From the NCBI GenBank assembly GCA_032119595.1, contig JAUMBQ010000007.1, positions 1-64,000 of the forward strand: a stretch of DNA of 64,000 nucleotides, in the 5' to 3' direction. The notes below the pieces were generated by a model. The model saw only the letters and a program-made list of their open reading frames with translations, was not told the DNA's origin and searched no databases. This document shows, in pieces, positions 33,540 to 41,359 of the stretch. The first letter of the stretch is position 1; every line of letters starts with the position of its first letter. Origin of the DNA: JAGIBJ01 sp032119595. GTDB lineage: Bacteria > Actinomycetota > Thermoleophilia > Solirubrobacterales > Solirubrobacteraceae. The translations under genes and the position numbers were made by a program.

Positions 33540-34300
33540 CGCGGGTCCTCGAGTTCGAATGCCTGGCTGAGTACTTCCCCGACGCGCTGCTCCACGACCG
33601 ACGCGCTCAGGTCGATGTGGGCGCGCAGCAGCGTCGCGGACCGGTCGGGGTCGCCGGCGATGACGGCATCGACGATCTCGAGGTGCTCGCGGATCGTCGA
33701 TGCGATGCGGCCCTGCTGCTTGAAGTCGTGGACCCGTAGGAGCCGGATGCGGCTGTTGACGTCGCGCAGGGCCGCGACGATTGCCGCGTTCCCCGGGACC
33801 GACGCCAGCCCGACGTGAAAGGTCTCGTCGACGTGTACGAAGGCGGCATCGACGGTCTCGTCGGTCAGCCCCGGTTCCTGGAGCTTCAGCGTCCAGGCCG
33901 CTCGAAGCGCCTGCACCTGCGAGCTGCCCGGCGACTCGAGCGCGGTGCGCCGGATCATCGCGACCTCAAGCGCGGTGCGCAGCTCATACAGGTCACGCAT
34001 GCCGGTGATGCGCGGCGGGCTGGGCCGCAGCCCGCCGTCGTCGTGGCGCACGAGATGACCGTCGGACTCCAGCCGCAGGAGCGCTTCACGCGCTGGCGTT
34101 CGACTCACCTCAAAGCGCTCCGCCAGGCGCCCCTCCCGAAGGCGCACACCGTACGGATGCAGCCCCTCCAGGAGTTCCGACAGCACCGACTCGTAGACGA
34201 ACTCGGCCCGCGAACGCGGACGCTCCTCTGCCGCAGGCCGTGCGCCCGGAGCCGCCGATGGAACAACGGTATGCACCTCGGTATACCGCTCGGCATGCAT
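33536..34300 (-). CDS. GntR-family transcriptional regulator (FadR/FCD subfamily)
   Basis: About 254 residues. The winged helix includes RLAERFEVSRTPAREALLRL. The C-terminal all-helical FCD domain (DLYELRTALEVAMIRRTALE, then VDETFHVGLA and REHLEIVDAVIAGD) carries the usual metal/ligand-binding His/Asp residues. It is the first gene of the transporter-hydrolase operon and probably controls it in response to the substrate. The ATG at 34300 is chosen, but operator-like palindromes at 34268-34288 lie inside its first codons. A GTG at 34276 is therefore a possible start. Confidence 0.85.
   Translation of the reverse strand: MHAERYTEVHTVVPSAAPGARPAAEERPRSRAEFVYESVLSELLEGLHPYGVRLREGRLAERFEVSRTPAREALLRLESDGHLVRHDDGGLRPSPPRITGMRDLYELRTALEVAMIRRTALESPGSSQVQALRAAWTLKLQEPGLTDETVDAAFVHVDETFHVGLASVPGNAAIVAALRDVNSRIRLLRVHDFKQQGRIASTIREHLEIVDAVIAGDPDRSATLLRAHIDLSASVVEQRVGEVLSQAFELEDPR
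34268..34288. promoter_or_regulatory. candidate GntR operator
   Basis: The perfect 10-bp palindrome CGGTATACCG (34279-34288) lies 11 bp from a second CGGTAT half site (34268-34273), one helical turn away. GntR/FCD regulators bind short GT-AC palindromes of this kind. The position at the regulator's own start suggests autoregulation of the whole operon. Confidence 0.4.
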
Positions 34301-34482
34301 GGCCGCAACGGTAAGGACCAGCCTCCCGAGCGCCCTTGTCCCCAGGGATAGCGTTCGCGCCACGAAGCTGTCACGTATGGACACGCCAAGCGGCTACGCG
34401 CCGACGCCTATCGTCGGCGTTGGCTTCAGGTGGGTGCGGCGCGAAACTCGACGCCCGGCGCGGGTGTCGTACCGTTGACGTC

Positions 34483-34569
34483 ATGGCAAAGGCAACCGCG
34501 CGCGGCACCGCCGCCTCCGCAACACCGCGGCCCATCGCGGTAGCGGTCGCTCGCCACGCTGATGCCTAA
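34483..34569 (+). CDS. possible 28-codon upstream ORF coupled to the MFS gene
   Basis: An ATG at 34483 opens a 28-residue basic, alanine-rich frame (MAKATARGTAASATPRPIAV and eight more). Its TAA lies 8 bases past the first base of the MFS start codon, so termination would place ribosomes at the MFS ATG. TACCGT at about 34471-34476 could be a -10 box giving a leaderless transcript. There is no Shine-Dalgarno sequence and no second copy to test conservation, so it may be chance. Confidence 0.25.
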   Translation: MAKATARGTAASATPRPIAVAVARHADA

Positions 34570-35854
34570 CACCAGCGCCAAAACGCAGCGCGCTCATTCC
34601 CACGGCGGGTACGGCCACGCGCACACGCATTCGGGTGCCCACCGCCATCTGCGCCACCCGCGAAGCTCGGCGCCCGCCGGCCCACTGGCCAACCCGGTCT
34701 ACCGGCGCCTGCTGGCCGCGCAGATCGTCGCACTCGCCGGAACCGGCATCACGACCGTCGCCCTTGGACTGCTCGCGTACGACTTGGCAGGGAAGCAAGC
34801 CGGCGCGGTGCTCGGCGCCGTCTTGGCGCTCAAGATGGTCGCGTATGTCGGCCTCTCACCAGTCATCGCCGCGTTCGCGCACCGCGTCGACCGACGTCGC
34901 CTGCTCGTCGGGCTCGACCTCGTTCGGGCCGCCGTCCTGTTCGCGCTGCCGTTCGTCACCGAGCTCTGGCAGGTCTTCGCGCTCGTCTTCATCGTCAACG
35001 CCTGCGCCGCCGGTTTCACGCCGGCTTTTCAAGCCACCATCCCCGACGTCCTCCCCGACGAAGACGACTACACCCGTGCCTTGTCGTTCTCGCGCGTGGC
35101 GTACGACCTCGGCGACCTCCTGAGTCCCGTGATCGCTGCAGCGATGCTGCTGGCGGTCAGTTTCCACGCGCTCTTCGCCCTCAACGGTGTTGCGTTCCTC
35201 GTCTCCGCAGGGCTCGTGCTGAGCCTTCGCCTTCCGCGGGGCGACGTGGAGTCCGTCTCTGAACGCACGTGGTCGCGGATCACGCTCGGTGCCAGGACGT
35301 TCCTGGCCACCCCCCGGCTGCGTGGCCTGCTCGCCCTCAACTTCGCCGCAGCCGCCGCCAGCGCGATGACGATCGTGAATACCGTCGTCCTGGTCCGCGG
35401 CGACTTCGAGCGCGGCCCCTCGGCGGTCGCGATCGCGCTTGCCGCCGCAGCAGCCGGCTCGGTCACCACCGCCGTGTTCATCCCGCGCCTGCTCCGCCGC
35501 ACCACCGACCGCACCGCGATGCTGTCTGGCGGCGCCCTGCTCTCAGCGGCGCTCCTCGCCGTCGCGGCCGTCCCGAGTTACCCGTGGCTCTTGATCAACT
35601 GGCTGGTCCTGGGCGTCGGACTCGCGCTCGTTCAAACGCCCACGGGACGCCTCATTCAGCGCTCGGCGCGCAGCGACGGGTTGCCGCCGCTGTTCGCCGC
35701 CCAGTTCGCGCTCTCGCATCTCTGCTGGCTCATCACGTACCCCGTCGCCGGCGCCCTCGGCGCCGCCATCGGCGTCGGCAACGTCACGCTGATCCTCGGG
35801 GCGAGCTGCGCCGTCGCGGCGACGTTCGCCGCGCGGCTCTGGCCAGCCGAGTAA
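34562..35854 (+). CDS. MFS transporter with His-rich N-terminus
   Basis: 430 residues, twelve predicted membrane spans. The sequence resembles the EntS/drug-exporter branch: NPVYRRLLAAQIVALAGTGI, the cytoplasmic HRVDRRRLLVGLDLVRAAV loop after TM2-3, and PAFQATIPDVLPDEDDYTRA. Before TM1 comes a 20-residue stretch with eight histidines (HSHGGYGHAHTHSGAHRHLR), a possible metal-binding tail not typical of the family. The neighbouring GntR operon is divergent. The substrate is unknown; metal-chelate or drug export are candidates. Confidence 0.85.
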   Translation: MPNTSAKTQRAHSHGGYGHAHTHSGAHRHLRHPRSSAPAGPLANPVYRRLLAAQIVALAGTGITTVALGLLAYDLAGKQAGAVLGAVLALKMVAYVGLSPVIAAFAHRVDRRRLLVGLDLVRAAVLFALPFVTELWQVFALVFIVNACAAGFTPAFQATIPDVLPDEDDYTRALSFSRVAYDLGDLLSPVIAAAMLLAVSFHALFALNGVAFLVSAGLVLSLRLPRGDVESVSERTWSRITLGARTFLATPRLRGLLALNFAAAAASAMTIVNTVVLVRGDFERGPSAVAIALAAAAAGSVTTAVFIPRLLRRTTDRTAMLSGGALLSAALLAVAAVPSYPWLLINWLVLGVGLALVQTPTGRLIQRSARSDGLPPLFAAQFALSHLCWLITYPVAGALGAAIGVGNVTLILGASCAVAATFAARLWPAE

Positions 35855-35860
35855 CGCGAG

Positions 35861-38077
35861 CTAGGGCGTCGGCGTCGGAGCGGTGTCGCCGGTCTCGACG
35901 CCCTCCACAGCCGTGTCCGAACCGGTCGCCGCGGGGTCCTGGGCGACGCCGCCGTCCTTCGCAATCTGCGCCTTCGCGCTCTCGCTCACGAGGTCACTCA
36001 GCGGGCCCTTCCCGTCGCCGCACTTGTCGCCCTTCTCCACGTCGCGAAGGCGATAGATCGTGATCTGCGGACCGGGCCGCTGGTAGGCGAGCGGGAAGTA
36101 CGTGAAGCTCCAGTCGAACGAGAACGGCACCTTCTCCTTCGGGTCCTTGTAGGGCGACGTGGTGTAGATCTTCTCGGCCTCGGTGTCGAGTTCCTCGTAG
36201 TAGCGCAAAGCGCTCGGCACCTCTTCCGGCTCGGCCTCGGCGCGACCGCGCTGGGTCGACCCGACGATCACGAGGCAGAATCCGCCCTGGCGGTAGCGCT
36301 TGAGGAGGTCCGGCTCGAGGATTCGCTCGAAGTCCTCGACCGACACCAGCACGCCCGGCCCGTCGACGAATGCACCGGTCGCCGGATCCTTCTTGGACTT
36401 GCCAACCGAGAACTTGACCCATTGGTCGCCACCGAAGCGACCACGACGCTCGTTCTCGCCGATCGGCTGCACCCACGACGACGGGACGATCGGCTCGAGC
36501 ACGATCTTCACGCCAGCCGGGACATTGTCGAACATCCACTGGCGGGCGACGGCGCGCGTGTCCTCGCGGCCCAGGATGCGGCTTGAGTGGAAGGAATAGA
36601 CGATCCCTTGCGCGCTCAAGATCACGAACAGGACGGCGAGCATCCGCGGCTTGCGGGCCCGCACCGGCGAGCGCAGGATCCACGTCGCGATCGCCAGCGC
36701 GCCAACGGCGCCAAGCAAGGCGATAAACGGCGCGATCGGCAGCAGCCAGCGGCCGAAGAAGCGCACCTGCGACCCCATGAAGAGCATGTAGACCACGGGC
36801 GCGGGCACGAGCAACCAGAAGCGCATGCGGTCCCGTAGGAAGAGGTGGATCGACCCGACGATCGCCAGGATCGATGGCACCCAGCCGATGCCCCAGCCGC
36901 TGGCGGTCAGGTAGTACGCCCAACCGTTGGTCTGGGTGAGGCCGAGCTTGCCGGCGGCGTCGCCGGAGGCGGTCTGCTGGTGGATGAGGTCGTCAATGAA
37001 ATCGCCCGGCGTGAGGAGCGCGTACGGGTTGCCGATCAGGAAGGCCAGTGCGGAGGCGAGGCCGACCCACAGGAGTCCCGCGACGACCGGCTCCAGGCCA
37101 TCGGCCCGCCAGCGGTGCACTGCGACCGCGAGCAGCGGCAGGGCGACGATGCCGCCCGTGTACTTCGTCGCACAGGCCAGTCCGAGGCCGACGCCGGCGA
37201 GAATCCAGTCGCGACGACTGTCGCCGATGAGCAGGCCCGCTGACCCCCAGAGCGACAGCGCGATCGGGGCGAGCGTCGGCACGTCGTTGAGCGCCTGATG
37301 CGAGTAGAAGACCGCGAGGAAGCAGAAGGTGAGCACGCCGGCACCCAGGAACGCCGCGGGTCGGCCGAGCAGCCGCAGTCCCGCCCGCCAGAGCAGCCAG
37401 ACGCCGATCACGCCGGTGATCGCGCACGTGACGCGGGCGACCGTCCACACCGCGATCGGGTCCTGGATGTAGGCCTGGTAGACGCCGTCGCGACCGCCGA
37501 ACCACACACTGAGCGTGAGGTGCACGAGATACGTGAAGGCGGGCGGGTTGACGAAGTAGTCGGGGTTGCCGCCATGGCCGAACATGCCGATCGCACGCGG
37601 CATGAAGTGCGCCTGCTCGTCGACGTTGTAGGCAAACGGCAGGCCGTGCTTGATGCCGTAGATCCGCAGGATCGCGGCGACGAGCAGCAGCACGCCGATC
37701 GCGATCGTCCAGTTGCGGCTGCCACCGAGATGGTCGCCACGTGCCCGCTCGGCCTCGTGGGCTTCACGAGCGACGAGCTTGCGGAGCTCTGCGAGTTCGG
37801 CGACGGTCCGCTTGTGCTGGCGGTCGTGTCGAGCGCTGACTTCCGGCTCGATCACGACGGTCTGGCGGGCTGGCGGATCGCCCGCGGCGTCGGCGACGTC
37901 GGCGTCCCAATCGGACGGCTCGCCGCCGGTCGACGCGCCTGGACTCGCAGCGTGCTCGCCGTGGACGGACTCCGCCGCGGCGGCCGCCAGGTCGGCGTCG
38001 TCGAGTTCGAACGCCTGGTGGAGATCGACGCTCAGCGCGTGCTCGTCGTGCTCGTCGCCGTGATCAGCAGTTGGCAT
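35861..38077 (-). CDS. glycosyltransferase family 39-type membrane protein
   Basis: 738 residues. A soluble acidic N-terminus of about 140 residues is followed by a dozen or so membrane helices and a C-terminal extracytoplasmic domain (about 480-700). The first loop contains YNVDEQAHF, with the acidic catalytic pair expected in GT-C enzymes, and a WFGGRDGVYQAY segment. GT39-like proteins transfer a sugar from a polyprenyl phosphate to protein or glycan outside the membrane. It overlaps the 3' end of the next upstream glycosyltransferase by 14 bp, so both are cotranscribed. The polyprenyl-sugar donor could come from the GT2 enzyme at 39666. Confidence 0.8.
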   Translation of the reverse strand: MPTADHGDEHDEHALSVDLHQAFELDDADLAAAAAESVHGEHAASPGASTGGEPSDWDADVADAAGDPPARQTVVIEPEVSARHDRQHKRTVAELAELRKLVAREAHEAERARGDHLGGSRNWTIAIGVLLLVAAILRIYGIKHGLPFAYNVDEQAHFMPRAIGMFGHGGNPDYFVNPPAFTYLVHLTLSVWFGGRDGVYQAYIQDPIAVWTVARVTCAITGVIGVWLLWRAGLRLLGRPAAFLGAGVLTFCFLAVFYSHQALNDVPTLAPIALSLWGSAGLLIGDSRRDWILAGVGLGLACATKYTGGIVALPLLAVAVHRWRADGLEPVVAGLLWVGLASALAFLIGNPYALLTPGDFIDDLIHQQTASGDAAGKLGLTQTNGWAYYLTASGWGIGWVPSILAIVGSIHLFLRDRMRFWLLVPAPVVYMLFMGSQVRFFGRWLLPIAPFIALLGAVGALAIATWILRSPVRARKPRMLAVLFVILSAQGIVYSFHSSRILGREDTRAVARQWMFDNVPAGVKIVLEPIVPSSWVQPIGENERRGRFGGDQWVKFSVGKSKKDPATGAFVDGPGVLVSVEDFERILEPDLLKRYRQGGFCLVIVGSTQRGRAEAEPEEVPSALRYYEELDTEAEKIYTTSPYKDPKEKVPFSFDWSFTYFPLAYQRPGPQITIYRLRDVEKGDKCGDGKGPLSDLVSESAKAQIAKDGGVAQDPAATGSDTAVEGVETGDTAPTPTP

Positions 38078-39563
38078 AAACCGTGTAATACGTCGTCGTC
38101 AGCAGGCGCTCGAACCCGGCGGGAGGCAGGTTGAGCGAGGGATCTTGAAGTTCGTCGAACAAGACCTGGTTGAAGATGGCACGTCGCTGGTGGGTGATGA
38201 GCACCACGCCCCTCGTCGGCTGATCCGGCACGGTCTTGTCGGTGCGGGCCAGCACGCGGTCGGCCGGAAGCCCGGTGAGCCAGCGGGCGTCCGGGATGGT
38301 CTTGTGGTTCGGGAGGTAGAGCGTTCCACAACGCTTCAGCGCGGCCTCGGTGGTCGGGTTCTGCAGCGCCTTGCCGAGGGTCGGCCGGGCCTCGCCACGG
38401 AACTCAAGCTCCCGGATGACCGTGGAGAGATTCAAGCGACTCGCGGTGAGCCCGGCGCCGGCGATGAGCGCCACGATCGATGCGCCCATCCAGATCGTCC
38501 GGACGCGCCCCGGCCGCAGGATCGACCAGCCGCCGAGCGCGAGTGCGCACAGCAGCATCACCATCACCGCGGCGACGAGCAGGTAGCGGTCGATGACGGA
38601 GAAGCCGCCGCCACCGATGAGGAAGAAGATCCCGATGCCGCTCAACAAGATGAGCAGCGGCAGGAGCGAGCGCTTCGGGAAGAACCACAGGCCGATGGCG
38701 CCGCCGATCATGCCGCCGACGAACACGGGGAGCTTGTCGAGATCGATGAGGTAGCTCACGAGCGTGACCGGGATTTCGCCGAGCGACTTGTTGCGATCCA
38801 GCTCGCCCGCCAGCGCACTGGTGTGCGTGAAGGAATAGAGCGGTTCGCCCATCACGGCGTAGTCGCTGCCGACCCAGATCGCGGTCGGGATCCACACGAG
38901 AAGCCCCCAGCCGGCGCGCTGCTTCCACGTCGCGGGACCGAAGCACCAGAGCCAGTAGATGCCCGACAGCAGCCACGCCTCGGGGCGCAGCAGACCGGCA
39001 AGCCCGAGGAGGATCAGCGGCGCAAAGCCGCGGCGAGGCTTCTGGACTTCCAGGACGGCGGCCCACACGACGAACGCAAGGAAGGCGGTGTCGATGTAGC
39101 CGCGGGCAGCGAGGAAGGCGAAGTCGAGGCGGCTGGCGAGCAGCAGCGCCGCGAGCGCGCCCACGATCGGGCTGAAGAGGTCGCGACCGAGCCGGTAGAG
39201 ACCGACGAGCAACACGATGAGTGACGCAATGCACAGGGCGATCCAGATGCGGTCGCCGACGGTGCCGAAGAGCGAGAGCACCGCACCGACGAGGTTGGAC
39301 AGCGGGTGCTGCGTTGGGGCGCGGTAGGCGTCGAACGTCGGCGTCGCGAGGTCCAGAATCTCCCGTCCCCACAGGAGCGAGTAGATCGAGTCGTAGTTCG
39401 GGTACGTCGGGAACAGGACGAATCCGAGCACGCCGACGACCACGAGCAGGACCAGTCCGGCGCGTTCTAGCTGTCGTTGCCGGGCGGTTGCGGGCGCCTT
39501 GGCAAGCGGACTCGGCCACACAGACGGTCCACGCTTGGACCGGGGGGTCGTCTCGGCGAGCAC
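38064..39563 (-). CDS. GT-C-type membrane glycosyltransferase
   Basis: About 499 residues starting at GTG 39563. There are many hydrophobic helices, with first-loop residues FPTYPNYDSIYSLLWGREIL, where an acidic residue after TM1 fits GT-C enzymes. GYIDTAFLAFVVWAAVLE is a later helix, and the C-terminal periplasmic part ends TTTYYTVYANC. The frame continues upstream to 40706, but that stretch is antisense to the GT2 gene. No Shine-Dalgarno is seen, so the transcript may be leaderless. It diverges from the GT2 gene across about 100 bp. Confidence 0.75.
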   Translation of the reverse strand: MLAETTPRSKRGPSVWPSPLAKAPATARQRQLERAGLVLLVVVGVLGFVLFPTYPNYDSIYSLLWGREILDLATPTFDAYRAPTQHPLSNLVGAVLSLFGTVGDRIWIALCIASLIVLLVGLYRLGRDLFSPIVGALAALLLASRLDFAFLAARGYIDTAFLAFVVWAAVLEVQKPRRGFAPLILLGLAGLLRPEAWLLSGIYWLWCFGPATWKQRAGWGLLVWIPTAIWVGSDYAVMGEPLYSFTHTSALAGELDRNKSLGEIPVTLVSYLIDLDKLPVFVGGMIGGAIGLWFFPKRSLLPLLILLSGIGIFFLIGGGGFSVIDRYLLVAAVMVMLLCALALGGWSILRPGRVRTIWMGASIVALIAGAGLTASRLNLSTVIRELEFRGEARPTLGKALQNPTTEAALKRCGTLYLPNHKTIPDARWLTGLPADRVLARTDKTVPDQPTRGVVLITHQRRAIFNQVLFDELQDPSLNLPPAGFERLLTTTYYTVYANC

Positions 39564-39665
39564 GGGCGGTAGGATGACACGCCGCGCCGGGCACCGCCCG
39601 CGCACACCCGCCGAGCGCCGCTCAGGCACACCCGCACGGCCCCGCCCGCGCACACCCATCACTGC

Positions 39666-40724
39666 ATGAAGCTGATCATCCAAATCCCCTGTTACAACGA
39701 GGAGGAGGCGCTCCCCGTGACGCTCCAGGCCCTGCCACGCGCAGTGCCCGGATTCGACACGGTCGAGTGGCTCATCATCGACGACGGTTCCGCGGACCGC
39801 ACGATCGAGGTGGCCCGTTCGTTCGGTGTCGACCACATCGTGCGCCTCACGAACAACAAAGGGCTCGCCGCCGGTTTCCAGGCCGGCCTCGATGCCGGCC
39901 TCAAGCTCGGTGCTGACGTGATCGTCAACACCGACGCTGACAACCAATACAACGCGGACGACATCCCGAAGCTCACGGCGCCGATCCTCGGCGGCACTGC
40001 CGACATGGTCGTCGGCGATCGTCAGGTCGAGAACATCGAGCACTTCTCGCCGCTGAAGATCCGTCTCCAGCACCTCGGCTCCTGGGTCGTGCGCGCCGCG
40101 TCGTCGACCACCGTGCCCGACACGACCTCCGGCTTCCGCGCGTACAACCGCGAGGCCGCGCTGCAGCTCGTCGTCGTATCGAAGTTCACGTACACGCTTG
40201 AGACGATCATCCAGGCGGGCAAGCAGCTCGTCGCGATCGACCACGTCCCGATCCGCACCAACGAGAAGCTCCGCGAGTCGCGTCTCTTCCCGTCGATGTG
40301 GGCGTACATCCGTCGCAACTCCGTCTCGATCTTCCGGATCTACGCGCAGTACGAGCCGCTGAAGGTCTTTATGACCGCAGCGACGTTCCTCGGCATTCTC
40401 GCCTTCGCGGTGTGGACGCGGTTCTTCGTCGCGTACGTGCAAGGCGACGGTGCCGGACACGTCCAGTCGCTGATCTTCGGCGCCGTGCTGTTCAACGCTT
40501 CTGTCGTCCTGGGCGCCATCGGCATCCTCGGTGATCTGCTCGCGGCTCAGCGTTCGCTGACGCAGCGGATCTTCGAGCGCGTTCGGCGCATCGAGCTGCA
40601 GGTCGGCGTGGAGCCGTCGCACTACGAGCCTGGCAACGCCAACTCGAAGCAGAAGAAGACCACCGGCGCCGACGCCGGTCCCGCAACGGGCAAGACCCAA
40701 GAGCACGAGGCCATCCAGCTGTGA
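39666..40724 (+). CDS. GT2 glycosyltransferase, DPM1/polyprenyl-phosphate sugar transferase-like
   Basis: 352 residues. The N-terminal GT-A domain shows IIQIPCYNEEEALPVTL, the nucleotide-sugar motif WLIIDDGSADRT and the metal-binding VNTDADNQY (DAD). Two C-terminal membrane helices (TFLGILAFAVWTRFFVAY; FGAVLFNASVVLGAIGIL) anchor it. It probably loads a sugar onto polyprenyl phosphate for the GT-C enzymes. The start ATG 39666 follows a C-rich 100-bp divergent promoter region holding repeated CCCGCGCACACCC motifs. The stop overlaps the next start (GTGA). Confidence 0.88.
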   Translation: MKLIIQIPCYNEEEALPVTLQALPRAVPGFDTVEWLIIDDGSADRTIEVARSFGVDHIVRLTNNKGLAAGFQAGLDAGLKLGADVIVNTDADNQYNADDIPKLTAPILGGTADMVVGDRQVENIEHFSPLKIRLQHLGSWVVRAASSTTVPDTTSGFRAYNREAALQLVVVSKFTYTLETIIQAGKQLVAIDHVPIRTNEKLRESRLFPSMWAYIRRNSVSIFRIYAQYEPLKVFMTAATFLGILAFAVWTRFFVAYVQGDGAGHVQSLIFGAVLFNASVVLGAIGILGDLLAAQRSLTQRIFERVRRIELQVGVEPSHYEPGNANSKQKKTTGADAGPATGKTQEHEAIQL

Positions 40725-41359
40725 GCAACGCCCGAGTCACCACGGACGCCGAAGGCACCGTCACCGGCAACACGTACGACAAGTACAACACGACCAACCC
40801 GGTCGCCAAGCGTCTTCAGGCCGGGTTCGAGCGCGATCTCGCCGAACTGTTCATGAAGGCCGCGCCGCAGTCGCTGCTCGACGTGGGTTGCGGCGAGGCC
40901 CAGCACACCATCAAGTGGGCGCAGCAGCTCGGCGACAAGCGCGTCGTCGGCATCGACCTCGAGGACGCGACGCTCCAGAAGTTCTGGGAGACCCGCACCG
41001 CGCCGAACCTCGAGTACAAGATCCTCAAGGCCGAGAACATGCCGTTCGACGACGACGAGTTCGACGTCGCGACCGCCATCGAGGTGCTCGAGCACGTGCC
41101 GGATCCCGCGCACACGATCTCTGAGATGGCACGCGTCTCCAAGCGCGCTCTGCTGGTTTCCGTGCCTCGCGAGCCGATCTGGCGCGCGGTGAACATGGCA
41201 CGCGGCGCCTACATCAAGCAGCTGGGCAACACGCCCGGCCATCTCAACCACTGGAGCAAGCGCGCGTTCATCGCGGAGCTCTCCAAGGTCGGCACCGTCG
41301 AGGAAGTGCGCTCGCCCTTCCCGTGGACGATGCTGCTCGTTCGCGTTCACGGCGCGTGA
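40721..41359 (+). CDS. class I SAM-dependent methyltransferase
   Basis: 212 residues starting GTG. SAM-binding motif I is LLDVGCGEAQHTIKWA near residue 48. The acidic motif II is VVGIDLEDATL, and post-I residues VATAIEVLEHVPDPAHT match the Methyltransf_11/25 type. It lies between the GT2 and the flippase with 4-bp overlaps on both sides, so it probably methylates a glycan or lipid carrier of that pathway. The substrate is not readable. Confidence 0.85.
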   Translation: MSNARVTTDAEGTVTGNTYDKYNTTNPVAKRLQAGFERDLAELFMKAAPQSLLDVGCGEAQHTIKWAQQLGDKRVVGIDLEDATLQKFWETRTAPNLEYKILKAENMPFDDDEFDVATAIEVLEHVPDPAHTISEMARVSKRALLVSVPREPIWRAVNMARGAYIKQLGNTPGHLNHWSKRAFIAELSKVGTVEEVRSPFPWTMLLVRVHGA

